Positions 31,702 through 41,565 of a stretch of 64,000 nucleotides of DNA are shown in pieces (position 1 is the first letter of the stretch; the number at the start of each line of letters is the position of its first letter). The DNA comes from Mesorhizobium sp. LHD-90 (GTDB lineage: Bacteria > Pseudomonadota > Alphaproteobacteria > Rhizobiales > Rhizobiaceae), in contig NZ_JAVFVV010000027.1 of the NCBI RefSeq assembly GCF_030929505.1, positions 1 to 64,000 on the forward strand. The letters run 5' to 3'. Position numbers and translations under genes: made by a program. The notes beneath the pieces are model-generated. The model did no database searches and had not been told where the DNA came from. It saw only the letters and a program-made list of their open reading frames with translations.

Positions 31702-32052
31702 ATGTTGCGGCCAGCCAAAGAAGTCTTCGCCTTGCTGCTTGCGGCGTTGATCGCCATCGGGTTGAGCCTGTCCAGCGTTCAAGCCGCCGACATGACCGTC
31801 AAGATGAGCATGACGTCCAGCATGGACATGTCGGCCGACGGCGATTGCGCGGGATGCCCGGATGACAATCCCGGCAGCAAGATACCTTGTCCGGCCGTCT
31901 GCGTAGCCCCGGTGCTGGCGCTGGTCCCGCAGGGCCCGTCACCGGCCGTCTCCGTTTCCCGTCTGCACCTGGAGCCGGTCCCGTGCCTGTCCTGGCACGG
32001 GCGGCAGACACCACCCGATCCATACCCTCCCAGATCCATCGACATGGCCTGA
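31702..32052 (+). CDS. Small secreted Met/Cys-rich protein of the copper cluster
   Basis: 116 residues with a signal peptide (about 1-28, ALLLAALIAIGLSLSSVQA-AD). The mature part begins with a Met-rich run (MTVKMSMTSSMDMS) and has paired cysteines (GDCAGCPDD, IPCPAVCVAP) and PCLSWHG, all plausible soft-metal ligands. No named family recognised. It is first in the plus-strand cluster with the multicopper oxidase, DUF411, SCO and cytochrome genes, so a periplasmic copper-binding role is inferred, not shown. The upstream ribosome site is weak. 135 bp separate it from the oxidase. Confidence 0.65.
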   Translation: MLRPAKEVFALLLAALIAIGLSLSSVQAADMTVKMSMTSSMDMSADGDCAGCPDDNPGSKIPCPAVCVAPVLALVPQGPSPAVSVSRLHLEPVPCLSWHGRQTPPDPYPPRSIDMA

Positions 32053-32187
32053 CGTTCCTCGGCCGCCGAGCGCGGCCGGTGAGACGCGTCCCGCGCAGCC
32101 CCGCGCTCCTGTTGCGCGGTCAATTCCTCGGCGGCGGGCATCCTTGCCAGCCGTCGGCGGCCATGCTTGAGAGGTCGAACTGAAGCC

Positions 32188-33645
32188 ATGCACAGCAATT
32201 TCTCCATATCCCGCAGGGGGCTCCTGCAGGCGGGAGCGGGCCTTGCCGCCATGTCTGTCCTGCCACGCCAAGGGCGAACCGCCGCATCGGGCGCGCCAGA
32301 GCGGAAAATCGCCGCCATGCCGGCCGCCCGCCGGCTGAGTGGAAAGGAAAAGAGCGAAACCGCTTTCTGGACCTATGACGGGCAGGTTCCCGGCCCGACG
32401 CTTCGCCTGCGCCAGCACGAACCGGTCCGGTTCAGGGTCGAGAACGGACTCTCCCAGGATACCACGGTGCATTGGCACGGCATCAGGCTGCCGAACGCCA
32501 TGGACGGCGTGCCGGGCCTCACGCAGCCGCCCATCAAGCCCGGCGAAACCTTCCTCTACACGTTCACACCGCCCGACGCCGGCACCTTCTGGTATCATCC
32601 GCACGCCAACAGTCTGGAGCAACTGGGCCGGGGGCTGGCCGGCGCGCTGATCGTCGAGGAGGCCGAGGCCGTGCCGGTCGACCGCGACCTTCTATGGGTG
32701 CTGGCGGACTGGCGCATCGACGAGGAGGGCCAGATCGCGTCCGGCTTCGGCAACATGATGGAAGCCGGCATGTCCGGAAGGGTCGGCAATACTATTACGC
32801 TGAACGGCTCCGTTCCGGGCGACCAGACGGTCCGAGCGGGTGAACGCATCCGGCTCAGACTGCTGAACTCTTCGCTGGCGCGCATCATGGCGCTGCGCTT
32901 CGAGGGTCATGCCCCGCTGATCGTCGCGCGCGACGGACAGCCGTGCGATCCGCATGAGCCCGATGAAGGCGGCCTGCTGCTCGGCCCGGCCATGCGCGTC
33001 GACCTTGTCATCGACATGCGGGGTGAGCCCAGGGGGCGCTATCGGGTCACCGACGGTTTCTACCGCGGACTGGGATACGAACTCACCCGGTTCGTCTATT
33101 CCGAAATGCCTGTCCTGCGAAAAGAAAGCCCGCCGCCGTTCCGCCTTCCGCCGAACCCCTTGCCCGAACCGGATTTGACGACCGCGCAACGCCATGAACT
33201 GACGCTTGAAGGCGGAATGATGAGCCATTCCGCCGCGGACGACATGAGGTCCGGCATGCAAGGCATGCAAGGCATGCAGGGCATGCAAGGCATGGGGCGG
33301 GCGACGTGGTCGATCAACGGCCACTCCATGATGGGCGACGGCCATGCGGGCATGGCGCCTCTGTTCACGCTGGCGCGCGGCAGCAGCCATATCGTCGCCA
33401 TGCGCAATCGGACCGCCTGGTGGCACCCGATGCACCTGCACGGCTTCAGCTTCCGGGTGCTGACCCGCAACGGCTCGCCCGTTCCCCACAACCAATGGGC
33501 CGACACGGTGCTGCTGGCTCCCGAAGATGTCGTCGAGATCGCCTTTGTGGCCGATAACCCCGGCGACTGGATGCTTCACTGCCACGTCACCGACCACCAG
33601 ATGGCCGGCCTGATGACCGTCCTCCGCGTCGCCGAAGCGGGATGA
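32188..33645 (+). CDS. Periplasmic multicopper oxidase (CopA/CueO-like)
   Basis: 485 residues from the ATG at 32188. A Tat signal (SRRGLLQAGAGLAAMSVLP) implies folded export to the periplasm. Three cupredoxin domains with all copper ligands: TVHWHGIRLP and GTFWYHPHANSLEQLGRGL in domain 1, HPMHLHGFSFRV and WMLHCHVTDHQMAGLM in domain 3 (T1 Cys-His plus T2/T3 His). Before domain 3 there is a Met-rich stretch (residues 340-395), including five tandem GMQ-type units, comparable in kind to CueO's Met-rich Cu(I) site. Likely oxidises Cu(I) to less toxic Cu(II). Next to DUF411, SCO and cytochrome c genes. Confidence 0.93.
   Translation: MHSNFSISRRGLLQAGAGLAAMSVLPRQGRTAASGAPERKIAAMPAARRLSGKEKSETAFWTYDGQVPGPTLRLRQHEPVRFRVENGLSQDTTVHWHGIRLPNAMDGVPGLTQPPIKPGETFLYTFTPPDAGTFWYHPHANSLEQLGRGLAGALIVEEAEAVPVDRDLLWVLADWRIDEEGQIASGFGNMMEAGMSGRVGNTITLNGSVPGDQTVRAGERIRLRLLNSSLARIMALRFEGHAPLIVARDGQPCDPHEPDEGGLLLGPAMRVDLVIDMRGEPRGRYRVTDGFYRGLGYELTRFVYSEMPVLRKESPPPFRLPPNPLPEPDLTTAQRHELTLEGGMMSHSAADDMRSGMQGMQGMQGMQGMGRATWSINGHSMMGDGHAGMAPLFTLARGSSHIVAMRNRTAWWHPMHLHGFSFRVLTRNGSPVPHNQWADTVLLAPEDVVEIAFVADNPGDWMLHCHVTDHQMAGLMTVLRVAEAG
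33253..33297 (+). repeat. Nine-base tandem repeat encoding Gly-Met-Gln units
   Basis: Five near-identical 9-base units (GGCATGCAA, with GGCATGCAG and GGCATGGGG variants) in frame inside the multicopper oxidase. The 9-base period means copy-number changes add or remove whole Gly-Met-Gln units without frameshift. Confidence 0.9.
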
Positions 33646-33675
33646 ACGTTCGAACAACCGAGAAAGGAAATCGCC

Positions 33676-34113
33676 ATGCTTCGCATCTTTGGACTCGCCG
33701 TGCTGGTTGCCACTGGCACTGCCTACTCACACGCCGAGGAGACGCTCAAGGCGACGCTGTGGAAGGACCCGCAATGCGGCTGCTGCGAAGGTTATGCCGA
33801 CTACCTTCGGCAGAACGGCTTCGAGGTCGATGTCAAGCCGACGAACGACCTCGCAATGATCAGCGGCAAGGCGGGCGTTCCGGCCGACATGCAGGGCTGC
33901 CATACGACGTTCGTCGACGGCTACGTGATCGACGGGCATGTTCCGGTGACGACCGTCAGGAAGCTTCTGTCCGAACGTCCCGACATCGCCGGCATCACGC
34001 TGCCCGGCATGCCGATGGGATCCCCCGGCATGGTCGGCAAGAAGACCGGGCCGTTCACGATCTACACCGTGCCCAAGGACGGCAAGCAGCCGACCGTCTA
34101 CGCGACGGAGTGA
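33676..34113 (+). CDS. Secreted DUF411 metal-binding protein
   Basis: 145 residues with signal peptide (about 1-19, cleavage near AYSHA-EE). DUF411 core: TLWKDPQCGCCEGYADYL with a Cys-X-Cys-Cys site, the GCHTTFVDGYVIDGHVP block with Cys and His, and a Met/Gly/Pro-rich LPGMPMGSPGM loop. DUF411 proteins are repeatedly found with copper and silver resistance genes and are thought to bind metal in the periplasm. RBS GAAAGGAAAT, 30 bp after the oxidase, same transcript by spacing. Ends 5 bp before the SCO start. Confidence 0.9.
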   Translation: MLRIFGLAVLVATGTAYSHAEETLKATLWKDPQCGCCEGYADYLRQNGFEVDVKPTNDLAMISGKAGVPADMQGCHTTFVDGYVIDGHVPVTTVRKLLSERPDIAGITLPGMPMGSPGMVGKKTGPFTIYTVPKDGKQPTVYATE

Positions 34114-34118
34114 CGGAC

Positions 34119-34802
34119 GTGCGCCGCCCGACAGTCTGGGCCGTGGCCGCCGCGCTGCTCGCGGCGGCCACGGGAACCGCGCGAGCGCATTCCCTCGACG
34201 AAGTCGAGACCATGCTCGCAGGCCAGGAGCAATATTTTCAGGTGGTGGAAAGGCCCGCTCCGGACTTCACGCTGAGAACGGCCGATGGCCTGGTCGCGCG
34301 GCTTGCCGATTTTCGCGGCAAGGCCATCGTGCTGAATTTCATCTATACCTCGTGCCCGGACGTCTGCCCGCTGCACGCGGAAGCGATCGCCGAAGTCCAG
34401 CGCCTGGTGGACGACACGCCGATGAAAGAGCGCGTCGCCTTCATTTCGGTCACGACCGACCCGACAAACGATACACCCGAGGCCATGCGCGAGTACGGCC
34501 CCACGCACGGCCTCGACCCGGCCAACTGGACGTTCCTGACGACGACATCGGACGAAGCCGAAGACGCGACCCGCGCGCTGGCCAAGGCTTACGGCCACAA
34601 GTTCGAGAAGACGGACGACGGCTACCAGATGCACGGAATCGTCACGCATGTCATCGACAGGCAAGGGGTCTGGAAGGCGAATTTCCACGGGCTGCGGTTC
34701 GATCCGGTCAATCTGGTGACGTTCGTCAATGCACTGACCAACGATACGACCCGTCCGCATCCCCATCCAGCCAAGGGCCGGTGGCAGTGGATAACCGAAT
34801 GA
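34119..34802 (+). CDS. SCO1/SenC-family copper chaperone
   Basis: 227 residues from GTG 34119 (GGAG eight bases upstream; GTG 34110 is the alternative). Signal peptide, then a thioredoxin fold with the copper-binding NFIYTSCPDVCPLHAEA (CX3C) and the distal His in GYQMHGIVTHVID. SCO proteins deliver copper to CuA of cytochrome oxidase or reduce its thiols. The C terminus has an extra His-rich string, TRPHPHPAKG. The stop overlaps the next gene (ATGA). It is in a copper-handling cluster, not beside oxidase subunits, so a general periplasmic copper role is as likely as oxidase assembly. Confidence 0.92.
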   Translation: MRRPTVWAVAAALLAAATGTARAHSLDEVETMLAGQEQYFQVVERPAPDFTLRTADGLVARLADFRGKAIVLNFIYTSCPDVCPLHAEAIAEVQRLVDDTPMKERVAFISVTTDPTNDTPEAMREYGPTHGLDPANWTFLTTTSDEAEDATRALAKAYGHKFEKTDDGYQMHGIVTHVIDRQGVWKANFHGLRFDPVNLVTFVNALTNDTTRPHPHPAKGRWQWITE

Positions 34803-35293
34803 CGGCGGGGCGCGGGGCGGGAGCGGCGTTGTTCCTTGCGACGGTGGGGGCCGGCGCAGCGGCTGCTGTCTTGGGTGTATACGCCTTCCTTGACAAGGGT
34901 TCGGCGGCGCTGCTCGCTCCCGACGACGCGAATGTAGTCGCCCGCGGCAAAGCCGTCTATGTCGAGCATTGCGCCTCCTGCCACGGCCGGAATCTCGAAG
35001 GGCAGCCCGACTGGCAGACACGGGGCAATGACGGATTTCTGCCTGCGCCGCCACATGACGAGACCGGGCACACCTGGCACCATCCGGACCGGCTGCTGTT
35101 CGACATCACCAAACGCGGCGTGGCGGCGGCGGCCGAGTTGAAGGGCTACGAGACCCGCATGCCCGCATTCGGCGGCGTCTTGTCGGACGACGACATCGTC
35201 GCCGTCCTGACCTACATAAAGTCGCGATGGCCGGAAGAAATTCGGCGGCGTCACGACTCGCTCAATCGCGCCAGGTCCAAAGGAACTCCCTGA
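34799..35293 (+). CDS. Membrane-anchored c-type cytochrome
   Basis: 164 residues, starting inside the SCO stop codon. An N-terminal hydrophobic helix (about 6-30) anchors or exports it; there is no clear cleavage site. One haem site, EHCASCHGRNLEG (CXXCH), with a probable axial Met in ETRMPAFGGVLSDDD. Size and pattern fit class I cytochrome c of the SoxX/CycA-like monohaem type. Last in the copper cluster; could pass electrons to or from the multicopper oxidase, which is inference. The 174 bp between it and dusB contain nothing I can name. Confidence 0.9.
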   Translation: MTAGRGAGAALFLATVGAGAAAAVLGVYAFLDKGSAALLAPDDANVVARGKAVYVEHCASCHGRNLEGQPDWQTRGNDGFLPAPPHDETGHTWHHPDRLLFDITKRGVAAAAELKGYETRMPAFGGVLSDDDIVAVLTYIKSRWPEEIRRRHDSLNRARSKGTP

Positions 35294-35467
35294 ATCCCGA
35301 ACAGGAGGGTGGACAACGCCGCCGCCACCTGTTCGAGGCCCGGGGCGACAGCCGGAAGACACTCCGGGCACCGGCGGCTGCGACAATTTCCACCTTCGTT
35401 GCGGTTGCAGTTACTGCCGTTTCTGTCTAGGAAATGGGCATGAGACAAGTCTGCTTGGTTTTTGTGC

Positions 35468-36490
35468 ATGCCGGCTAAATTGGGCGAGCCGTTGCGCGTC
35501 GGACGCGTGACGATCCGCAACCGCGTTTTCCTGGCGCCGATGTCGGGCATCACCGACCAGGCGTTCCGGGCGCGCGCCCATGCGCACGGCGCCGGGCTGG
35601 TCGTATCCGAAATGGTCGCCAGCGGCGAGCTGGCAAGGGGCCGCGCCGGCTCGCAGTTGAGAATCCGCCATTCCGGACTCGACGTCCACATGGTGCAGCT
35701 CGCCGGGCGCGAGGCAAGGCATATGGCCGAGGGCACGCGCATCGCGGCGGGCGAGGGCGCCGACATCATAGACATCAACATGGGCTGCCCGGCCAAGAAG
35801 GTGACGGGCGGTTATGCTGGGTCGGCGCTGATGCGCGACCTCGACCATGCCGTTTCGCTGATCGACGCCGTGGTCGGCGCCGTCGACGTGCCGGTGACGG
35901 TAAAAATGCGACTCGGCTGGGACGAGGGCGCACTCAATGCGCCCGATCTGGCGCGGCGGGCGCAACAGGCAGGTGTGTCCATGGTGACGGTGCATGGCCG
36001 CACCCGCTGCCAGTTTTATGAGGGCAAAGCGGACTGGCGGGCGATCCGCCGCGTCAAGCAAGCGGTGTCGATCCCGGTGGTGGCCAACGGCGATGTCGGC
36101 TCGGTGGCGGATGCGGCGGCGGTGCTGGAGCAATCCGGCGCCGATGCCGTCATGGTCGGGCGGGGAAACTACGGCGCGCCGTGGACGGCGGGCACGATTG
36201 CCATCGCGGCGGGCAGCGACGTTGCGGCGAAGCCGGCTCCGGAAGGGACGGCGCTGGCCGACTATGTCGTCGCCCATTACGAGGACATTCTGGCGCTCTA
36301 CGGCGTCGACAGCGGGCTGCGGCAGGCGCGAAAACATCTGGGCTGGTATCTTGACCGCCACGCGCCGTCGGCCGGGGCGGAGTTGCGCGCCACCATCATG
36401 CGCTCGCTGGAGCCCGCGGCGGTGATCGCGGCGCTGCGGCAGGCTTTTGCAGCGGCGCCGGAGCGTGTCGATTTGAGGAGCGCGGCATGA
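35468..36490 (+). CDS. dusB: tRNA-dihydrouridine synthase DusB (NifR3)
   Basis: 340 residues from the ATG at 35468. FMN enzyme reducing uridines in the tRNA D-loop. Visible: [15 protein letters not shown] (flavin-phosphate loop), [20 protein letters not shown] with the catalytic Cys, [18 protein letters not shown], and VVANGDVGS. Known historically as nifR3, first gene of nifR3-ntrB-ntrC in Rhizobium and Rhodobacter; here it overlaps ntrB by 4 bp. The promoter should lie in the 174 bp after the cytochrome gene. Confidence 0.96.
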   Translation: MPAKLGEPLRVGRVTIRNRVFLAPMSGITDQAFRARAHAHGAGLVVSEMVASGELARGRAGSQLRIRHSGLDVHMVQLAGREARHMAEGTRIAAGEGADIIDINMGCPAKKVTGGYAGSALMRDLDHAVSLIDAVVGAVDVPVTVKMRLGWDEGALNAPDLARRAQQAGVSMVTVHGRTRCQFYEGKADWRAIRRVKQAVSIPVVANGDVGSVADAAAVLEQSGADAVMVGRGNYGAPWTAGTIAIAAGSDVAAKPAPEGTALADYVVAHYEDILALYGVDSGLRQARKHLGWYLDRHAPSAGAELRATIMRSLEPAAVIAALRQAFAAAPERVDLRSAA

Positions 36491-37607
36491 ATCTGGCGTC
36501 CCCGCCGCCCGGCGCCGAGGCTGCCGCGCAGATCGTGCTCAACACCATCCGTCGCCCCGTGATCATGATCGGCCCGGACGGGCTGATCGCCTATGCCAAT
36601 GCCGACGCCGAGGATTTTTTCCGCTCCAGCGCCACCATGCTGGCGCGCGCCACGCTGGCGAAATTCGTGCCCTTCGGCAGCCCGATCCTGACGCTGGTCG
36701 ACCAGGTGCGCGAGCGCGCCGCGCCGGTCAACGAGTACCGCGTCGACATCTCCTCGCCGCGCCTCGGCATCGAGCGCATCGTCGACCTCTACGCCTCGCC
36801 GGTGCCGGAACTGCCGGGCTCGGTGGTCATCATGTTCCAGGAACGCTCGATGGCCGACAAGATCGACCGGCAGATGACGCATCGCGGCGCCGCCCGCTCC
36901 GTGACCGGCCTGGCGGCGATGCTGGCGCATGAGATCAAGAATCCGCTGTCGGGCATACGCGGCGCGGCACAATTGCTGGAGACGGTGGTTTCCGACGACG
37001 ACCGGGCGCTGACGCGGCTGATCACCGACGAGACCGACCGCATCGTGTCGCTGGTCGACCGCATGGAGGTGTTTTCCGACGAGCGGCCGATCGACCGGTA
37101 TCCGGTCAACATCCACGTGGTGCTCGACCATGTGAAGGCCATTGCCCGCAACGGTTTCGCCAGCAGGATCAAGATCTTCGAGGACTACGACCCCTCGCTG
37201 CCGCCGGTCCATGCCAATCGCGACCAGCTCGTGCAGGTGTTTTTGAACCTGATCAAGAACGCGGCGGAGGCGACCGGCAACCTGCCGACTGCGGAGATCA
37301 CCCTCTCGACGGCGTTCCGGCCGGGCATAAGGGTCTCGGCGCCGGGCTCGCAGGACCGGGTGTCGCTGCCGCTGGAGTTCTGCGTGCACGACAACGGCCC
37401 GGGCGTGCCCGACGATATCCTGCCGATCCTGTTCGACCCGTTCATCACCACCAAACCGAACGGCTCCGGCCTCGGCCTGGCGCTAGTGGCGAAGATCGTC
37501 GGCGAGCATGGCGGCATCATCGAGTGCGATTCGACCACGCGCGGCACGACGTTCCGCATTCTCATGCCGGCGTGGAAGGAAACGGCGGGCGGCGAGGGGA
37601 CCATCCC

Positions 37608-37611
<4 letters not shown>
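36487..37611 (+). CDS. ntrB: Nitrogen regulation sensor kinase NtrB
   Basis: 374 residues, soluble kinase. PAS-like sensor region (about 15-120, [19 protein letters not shown]), dimerisation/phosphoacceptor helix with His in [20 protein letters not shown], then HATPase motifs: N box [11 protein letters not shown]1 [11 protein letters not shown], and G2 [16 protein letters not shown]. NtrB phosphorylates NtrC under nitrogen limitation, controlled by PII. Overlaps dusB and ntrC by ATGA junctions, so all three are tightly coupled. Confidence 0.96.
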
Positions 37612-39077
<1,466 letters not shown>

Positions 39078-39240
39078 ACCTTGCACTGCGTTGATCCACG
39101 CACGAAGGCTATGTGCTTAACCGCTCATTGCTGGGGCGAACTTCCGCCCCATGGCCGACTTTCCCGCACCCGATATCCTTGCGAACAACACCAGGGCCGC
39201 AACGCAGGGACCGTTGTCTTCTGAGGCACACTGACAGCCG

Positions 39241-40911
39241 TCACTCCGGCAAGCCCGCGAACCGCATGTGCCCGATCCAGCGATCGAGGGCTCCGGGGGC
39301 GGTGTAATTCTTCTCCCACTGCCTGCGTTGTTTGCTGATGGAGTCGCCGGGCGAGTCTTTGAGGAAGACTGCGAGCGCTTCCTTCGCCTCCCTCTGGTTT
39401 CCCAGACAGGCGTGGATCCCCGCAAGCATCCGGTGTGCGCCGATCGGAATCTTGGACATTTTCCGCATCGCCGTCAGCGCGGCCCCGCAATCGTTCTTTT
39501 CGTAGAGCGCCCAGCCCATGTCCCAATGGAACCAGTCAGGGTGGAAAGGATCGATGCCCATGGCCTGCTCGATCCGATCGATCGCTTCGTCCACGCGGCC
39601 TATATGCAACAGCACACCCGCACTGTGGACGAGGATACTCGAATCGCTGGGGTTCAGGGCTATCGCCTGGTCGAATCGGGCAAGGGCCTGCTCGACCTCG
39701 CCGGCTTCGTTGTGGATTTGCGCGCGGACATAATGCGAGTCGGCATCGTCTGGAGCGAGCAGGATGGCCTTGTCGGCGTATTCGGCGGCGCGCTTCAACG
39801 CCTCGTCATGGTGTTCCTGAGCGTGCCAGAAGACCGCGTCATGGCGATAGTGCCATGCCATCCCGATATAGCCGAACTGGGAGTCCGGATCCGCTTCGAT
39901 CGCCTTGAGGCTGAACTGCCGCAGCAGCTTGTTCCCCTCGGCTGAGAAATCCTTTTCGATCTCGGCCCCACCCATCAGGTAATAGCGGAGCGCGCTGACC
40001 TGCGCGGCGTCGCTCTCCGGCAAGGGGCGCTCGATCCTGCGCCCGACCCGATCGGCAAGCGTGCGGATTATTTCCTCCTGGACGACGAACAGATCGCCGA
40101 TCTCCCGGTTGTATGTGTTGGCCCAGAGATGTGATCCGTCATGTGCATTCAGCAACTGGGCAGTCACTTTCAGCCGGTCTCCAATCTTCTGCTGGCTGCC
40201 TTCGAGCAGGTAGTCGACGCCAAGTTCATCTCCAATCTGCTTGGCGTCACTCGGCTGGTCGCGATACCTGAAGCTCGAGTTCCGGGCGATGACGGCATAG
40301 GTCTTGCTCCGCGCCAGCTCGGTGATGATCCCCTCGGCGATGGCATCGCTGAGATATCCCTTTTCCGCACCAGCACTGAAGTCGTCGAAGGGAAGGACCG
40401 CGATCCTCGGCATGTCGCTCGAGCGAACCGCAGCCGCTCGCCATGTTTTCACACCGAAATACGCGCCGATCGCTACCGCGACGAGGACGACCGCAGCAAG
40501 TATGAAGCTGCGTTGGAAGAACCGTGGCTTGGCTCGTTCCGTACCGACTACGGCGTTTGGGGCCGCCGCGTCCGATGGATCGGCATTCAGCCGGTAGCCT
40601 CGCTTGGGGAGGGTTTCCACGATCACGTGCGCGTCGTCGCCCAACGCGCGGCGAATATCGGCAATGCATTGGGTGAGGCTGTCGTCGGTCACGAAAGTGT
40701 CGGGCCAAACCGCCTGCATAAGCGTGTCTTTGGACACGATCTCGCCCGATCGAGCCGCCAGCACGGAGAGCACCTCGGCGGACTGGCTGCGAAGATCGAC
40801 CGCTTTGCCGTCAACAGTTCGAAGTTCGTTGCTTTTCGGCAGAAAGACAAAACCGCGAAGCGTGATCGCTTTGGCAGATTTCAGGTCAATTTCAGGAGCC
40901 TTTCGGGACAT
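39241..40911 (-). CDS. CadC-like winged-helix regulator with TolB-like and TPR regions
   Basis: 556 residues. DNA-binding winged helix of the OmpR/CadC type (about 15-108, QAVWPDTFVTDDSLTQCIADIRRAL), one membrane helix (about 133-152), then a periplasmic TolB-N/FlgO-like domain (MPRIAVLPFDDFS, ITELARSKTYAVIARNSSF, VDYLLEGSQQKIGDRL), then TPR repeats (about 300-530). This layout is frequent in rhizobial membrane regulators whose signal is unknown. GAGGGTGA precedes the ATG. Less GC-rich than the neighbouring ntr genes. It reads toward ntrC and is divergent from the small secreted protein gene at 41002. Confidence 0.88.
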   Translation of the reverse strand: MSRKAPEIDLKSAKAITLRGFVFLPKSNELRTVDGKAVDLRSQSAEVLSVLAARSGEIVSKDTLMQAVWPDTFVTDDSLTQCIADIRRALGDDAHVIVETLPKRGYRLNADPSDAAAPNAVVGTERAKPRFFQRSFILAAVVLVAVAIGAYFGVKTWRAAAVRSSDMPRIAVLPFDDFSAGAEKGYLSDAIAEGIITELARSKTYAVIARNSSFRYRDQPSDAKQIGDELGVDYLLEGSQQKIGDRLKVTAQLLNAHDGSHLWANTYNREIGDLFVVQEEIIRTLADRVGRRIERPLPESDAAQVSALRYYLMGGAEIEKDFSAEGNKLLRQFSLKAIEADPDSQFGYIGMAWHYRHDAVFWHAQEHHDEALKRAAEYADKAILLAPDDADSHYVRAQIHNEAGEVEQALARFDQAIALNPSDSSILVHSAGVLLHIGRVDEAIDRIEQAMGIDPFHPDWFHWDMGWALYEKNDCGAALTAMRKMSKIPIGAHRMLAGIHACLGNQREAKEALAVFLKDSPGDSISKQRRQWEKNYTAPGALDRWIGHMRFAGLPE

Positions 40912-41001
40912 TTCACCCTCCTGGCGCGCTTCCTAGTTTAGCCAATTCGGCCTGCGCTTCCAAGCGATCCCCGCGGCACCGGATTGGGCAGGAGGATGAA
41001 C

Positions 41002-41277
41002 ATGAAACGCACCAGGCTCATCATCGCGCTCGCCGTTCTTTTGGCGGCGCCAACGGCTGCAAAAACGGATTCCCCTACTGTCAATGCTATAGCGTTTGTT
41101 ATTTCTCTTGCACCTGTAGTTGGCGGCATCGAAGAACGCCGAGAACAAAAACCCTTCGAGACATACGACCTCTGTCTCGCCTGGAAACGTCAGAAAGAAG
41201 TCCTTCCGCCGGATCCGCCCGCTCTTCTATCTTTCGTATACTGCGAGCAAACGGAGGCGCCCCCCACATCGTCGTGA
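41002..41277 (+). CDS. Small secreted hypothetical protein
   Basis: 91 residues from the ATG at 41002 (GGAGG at 40991-40995). Signal peptide about 1-21 (LIIALAVLLAAPTAA-KT). The mature part has two Cys (DLCLAWKRQ, VYCEQTE) and is otherwise unremarkable; no family recognised. Shares a 90-bp divergent promoter gap with the CadC-like regulator, so may be its target. The local composition is less GC-rich, suggesting acquisition. Its stop is overlapped by a second short frame (next entry). Confidence 0.6.
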   Translation: MKRTRLIIALAVLLAAPTAAKTDSPTVNAIAFVISLAPVVGGIEERREQKPFETYDLCLAWKRQKEVLPPDPPALLSFVYCEQTEAPPTSS

Positions 41278-41432
41278 GCGCGAGCGACGATTTCTATCTC
41301 AGCACCCGACCGGCCGCGACGCCCGATATGGACACGTCGAAGGCGCTCTTGCTGATGCAGGAGCGCGCCGTGAAGTACCTCTTCGTGCCAGTCACTCGGC
41401 GTGACATGGCGGTTGGCCGAAAGGTCTATTAG
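41274..41432 (+). CDS. Candidate 52-residue protein coupled to the secreted hypothetical
   Basis: GTG at 41274 overlaps the previous stop as GTGA, the typical coupling junction, and the frame runs 53 codons to TAG at 41430-41432. The peptide (start MSASDDFYLSTRPAATPDMD) has a natural-looking composition with an amphipathic stretch (SKALLLMQERAVKYLFV). The frame is also open upstream of the GTG, so it could be the remnant of a longer, frameshifted gene. No homology recognised; existence is uncertain. The following 133 bp before the dioxygenase gene hold nothing I can name. Confidence 0.35.
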   Translation: MSASDDFYLSTRPAATPDMDTSKALLLMQERAVKYLFVPVTRRDMAVGRKVY

Positions 41433-41565
41433 CTTATCTGGCCGGCAACAAAGTGCTGATGGCCGGACGCCCGTCGCAGTGATAGCATCTCCCGGCTTGC
41501 GCCTGTGGCGAGCCAATGAAGATCGGCGCGGCCACCAACGGCGCCGGACACCGGGAGAACAGCAG

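Noticed and set aside
33253-33297. The MQG repeat as a sequencing or assembly error
   Set aside because: Units vary slightly, the frame is kept and Met-rich stretches are expected in this enzyme class.
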